A stretch of DNA of 64,000 nucleotides from Liquorilactobacillus mali (lineage in GTDB: Bacteria > Bacillota > Bacilli > Lactobacillales > Lactobacillaceae), in NCBI RefSeq assembly GCF_001437155.1, contig NZ_JQAR01000002.1:124001-188000 (forward strand). Reading direction: 5' to 3'. The position numbers were made by a program, and so were the translations under genes. The stretch's first letter is position 1. Every line of letters starts with the position of its first letter. Below, piece by piece: positions 63,176 through 64,000 of the stretch. The notes under the pieces were generated by a model, which saw only the letters and a list, made by a program, of their open reading frames with translations, searched no databases and had not been told where the DNA came from.

Positions 63176-63904
63176 ATGGATAAAGCATTCGAAGAATATC
63201 TTAAAGCAGGTCAGACAACTATTTCCAATCTTGTCCTTTATAATTATCCAATGCTTGGTTTGAATGAGACCGAGATGATATTAATAATTCAGATAATGAG
63301 TGCGACCCAATCAGGTGATTCATTTCCGGAGATAGAACTCATTGCTAAGAGGATGGGCAAAAATGAGGCTGATGTTTATCAGGCAATGCACAGCTTAATC
63401 CAGAAAAATGTTATGGAAATAGCTAGTATTCAAGATGAAACCGGAATCAAGCATGATGTCTATCAATTCAAAAAATTATTCGACAAACTAATAATTATGG
63501 AACAACAAAAACAAAAGTCTTTGGAGAACAAGGATTTGAAGACTGCTCAGGAAAAGGTCTTTCAAAGTATTGAAGTTGAATTTGGCAGACCATTGTCTCC
63601 AATCGAGATTGAAACGGTCAATCTTTGGCTACACAAGGATAATTATTTGCCTGAATTGATTCTGCTGGCCTTGAGAGAGGCAGTGTTAAATCAGGCATAC
63701 AGCTTGAAATATATTGACCGAATTTTATTAAGTTGGGAAAGGCAAAATATTCGCTCTGCACAGGATGTGCAACGCGAACAGCAAAGGAAAAGAATAAAGA
63801 CTCAGGATAGTTCATCGAGTCAAAGCAGGATGAAAAGTGACCCAGATAAGCCAAGCATCCCCTTATATCACTGGTCAAATAGTAATAATAAAAAAGAGGA
63901 GTAA
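63176..63904 (+). CDS. dnaD: DNA replication initiation protein DnaD
   Basis: 242 residues. N-terminal winged-helix domain (about 15-100, LGLNETEMILIIQIM and FPEIELIAKRMG) and C-terminal DnaD domain (about 125-200, FGRPLSPIEIETVNLWL and ILLALREAVLNQAYSLKYIDRILLSWERQNI, containing the YxxxIxxxW motif). Acts in primosome loading with DnaB/DnaI. The C-terminal tail is polar and disordered. Upstream of nth, the standard Firmicutes order. Confidence 0.95.
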   Translation: MDKAFEEYLKAGQTTISNLVLYNYPMLGLNETEMILIIQIMSATQSGDSFPEIELIAKRMGKNEADVYQAMHSLIQKNVMEIASIQDETGIKHDVYQFKKLFDKLIIMEQQKQKSLENKDLKTAQEKVFQSIEVEFGRPLSPIEIETVNLWLHKDNYLPELILLALREAVLNQAYSLKYIDRILLSWERQNIRSAQDVQREQQRKRIKTQDSSSSQSRMKSDPDKPSIPLYHWSNSNNKKEE

Positions 63905-63908
63905 ATAA

Positions 63909-64000
63909 ATGTTATCTGATGAAGAATGTTTGAAAGCAATTGAAATAATGGGTGAATCATTTCCCAATGCACATTCTTCGCTTGTTGCGGATACAGATTT
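63909..64000 (+). CDS. nth: Endonuclease III (3' part outside window)
   Basis: The first 30 codons of a base-excision repair glycosylase/AP lyase. MLSDEECLKAIEIMGESFPNA matches the Nth N terminus of lactobacilli, and its position four bases after dnaD fits the dnaD-nth pair. Catalytic helix-hairpin-helix and Fe-S region lie beyond the window. Confidence 0.8.
   Translation, partial: MLSDEECLKAIEIMGESFPNAHSSLVADTD

Overview
The window looks like a chromosomal segment of a low-GC lactic acid bacterium (Lactobacillaceae). The mevalonate route to isoprenoids is present (mvaS alone; mvaK1-mvaD-mvaK2-fni as an operon). The D-Ala-D-X ligase has the Phe typical of intrinsically vancomycin-resistant lactobacilli. 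Further pointers are radC-csp-mreBCD-minCD, iscS-thiI, a valS T-box, a C69 dipeptidase, and frequent TTG/GTG starts behind strong Shine-Dalgarno sites. I cannot name the species. No tRNA, rRNA, intact IS, prophage or CRISPR was seen.

Layout. 1-2.3 kb: tail of an ECF transporter (fused tandem ATPase, EcfT). 2.3-4.9 kb: LOG-family protein, two CrcB fluoride channels, a lone EAL-domain protein. 5-8.8 kb: mvaS, then three co-directional poorly known genes, the last resembling a degenerate all-alpha dUTPase. 8.9-13.6 kb: leftward polyphosphate operon (Ppx-like/HD protein, ppk, ppx). 13.9-16.7 kb: ddl, tag, usp. 16.7-20.1 kb leftward: small membrane protein, candidate 6S RNA, rarA, rpsD with structured leader, fRMsr. 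20.2-27.7 kb: ezrA, iscS, thiI, T-box and valS. 27.9-37.9 kb: glycosyltransferase, folC, HAD, radC, csp, mreBCD-minCD, cls.

37.9-50.5 kb: hydrolases, a metallo-beta-lactamase-fold protein that has lost its metal ligands, a HesB-like protein, pepD, YitT, tautomerase, lysA, PAP2 phosphatase, Cof phosphatase, SufT-like protein, an orphan FtsX-like protein, rsmF. 50.7-52.9 kb: a zinc alcohol dehydrogenase behind a perfect 38-bp palindrome, then about 1 kb of decayed DNA with the wreck of an XRE regulator. 52.9-57 kb: leftward mevalonate operon. 57.2-64 kb: dinG, ypmB-like, aspartate aminotransferase, asnS, dnaD and the start of nth.

The genes are mostly housekeeping: envelope (ddl, mre, min, cls, lysA, ezrA), isoprenoids, translation (valS, asnS, rpsD), sulfur transfer and Fe-S (iscS, thiI, SufT, HesB), repair (tag, rarA, radC, dinG, nth), stress (polyP, usp, fRMsr). 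The least explained elements are a dispersed repeat at operon ends (terminator hairpin plus a CATAAGTC-bounded tail), the 6.3-8.8 kb trio, the MBL pseudoenzyme and the lone EAL protein.
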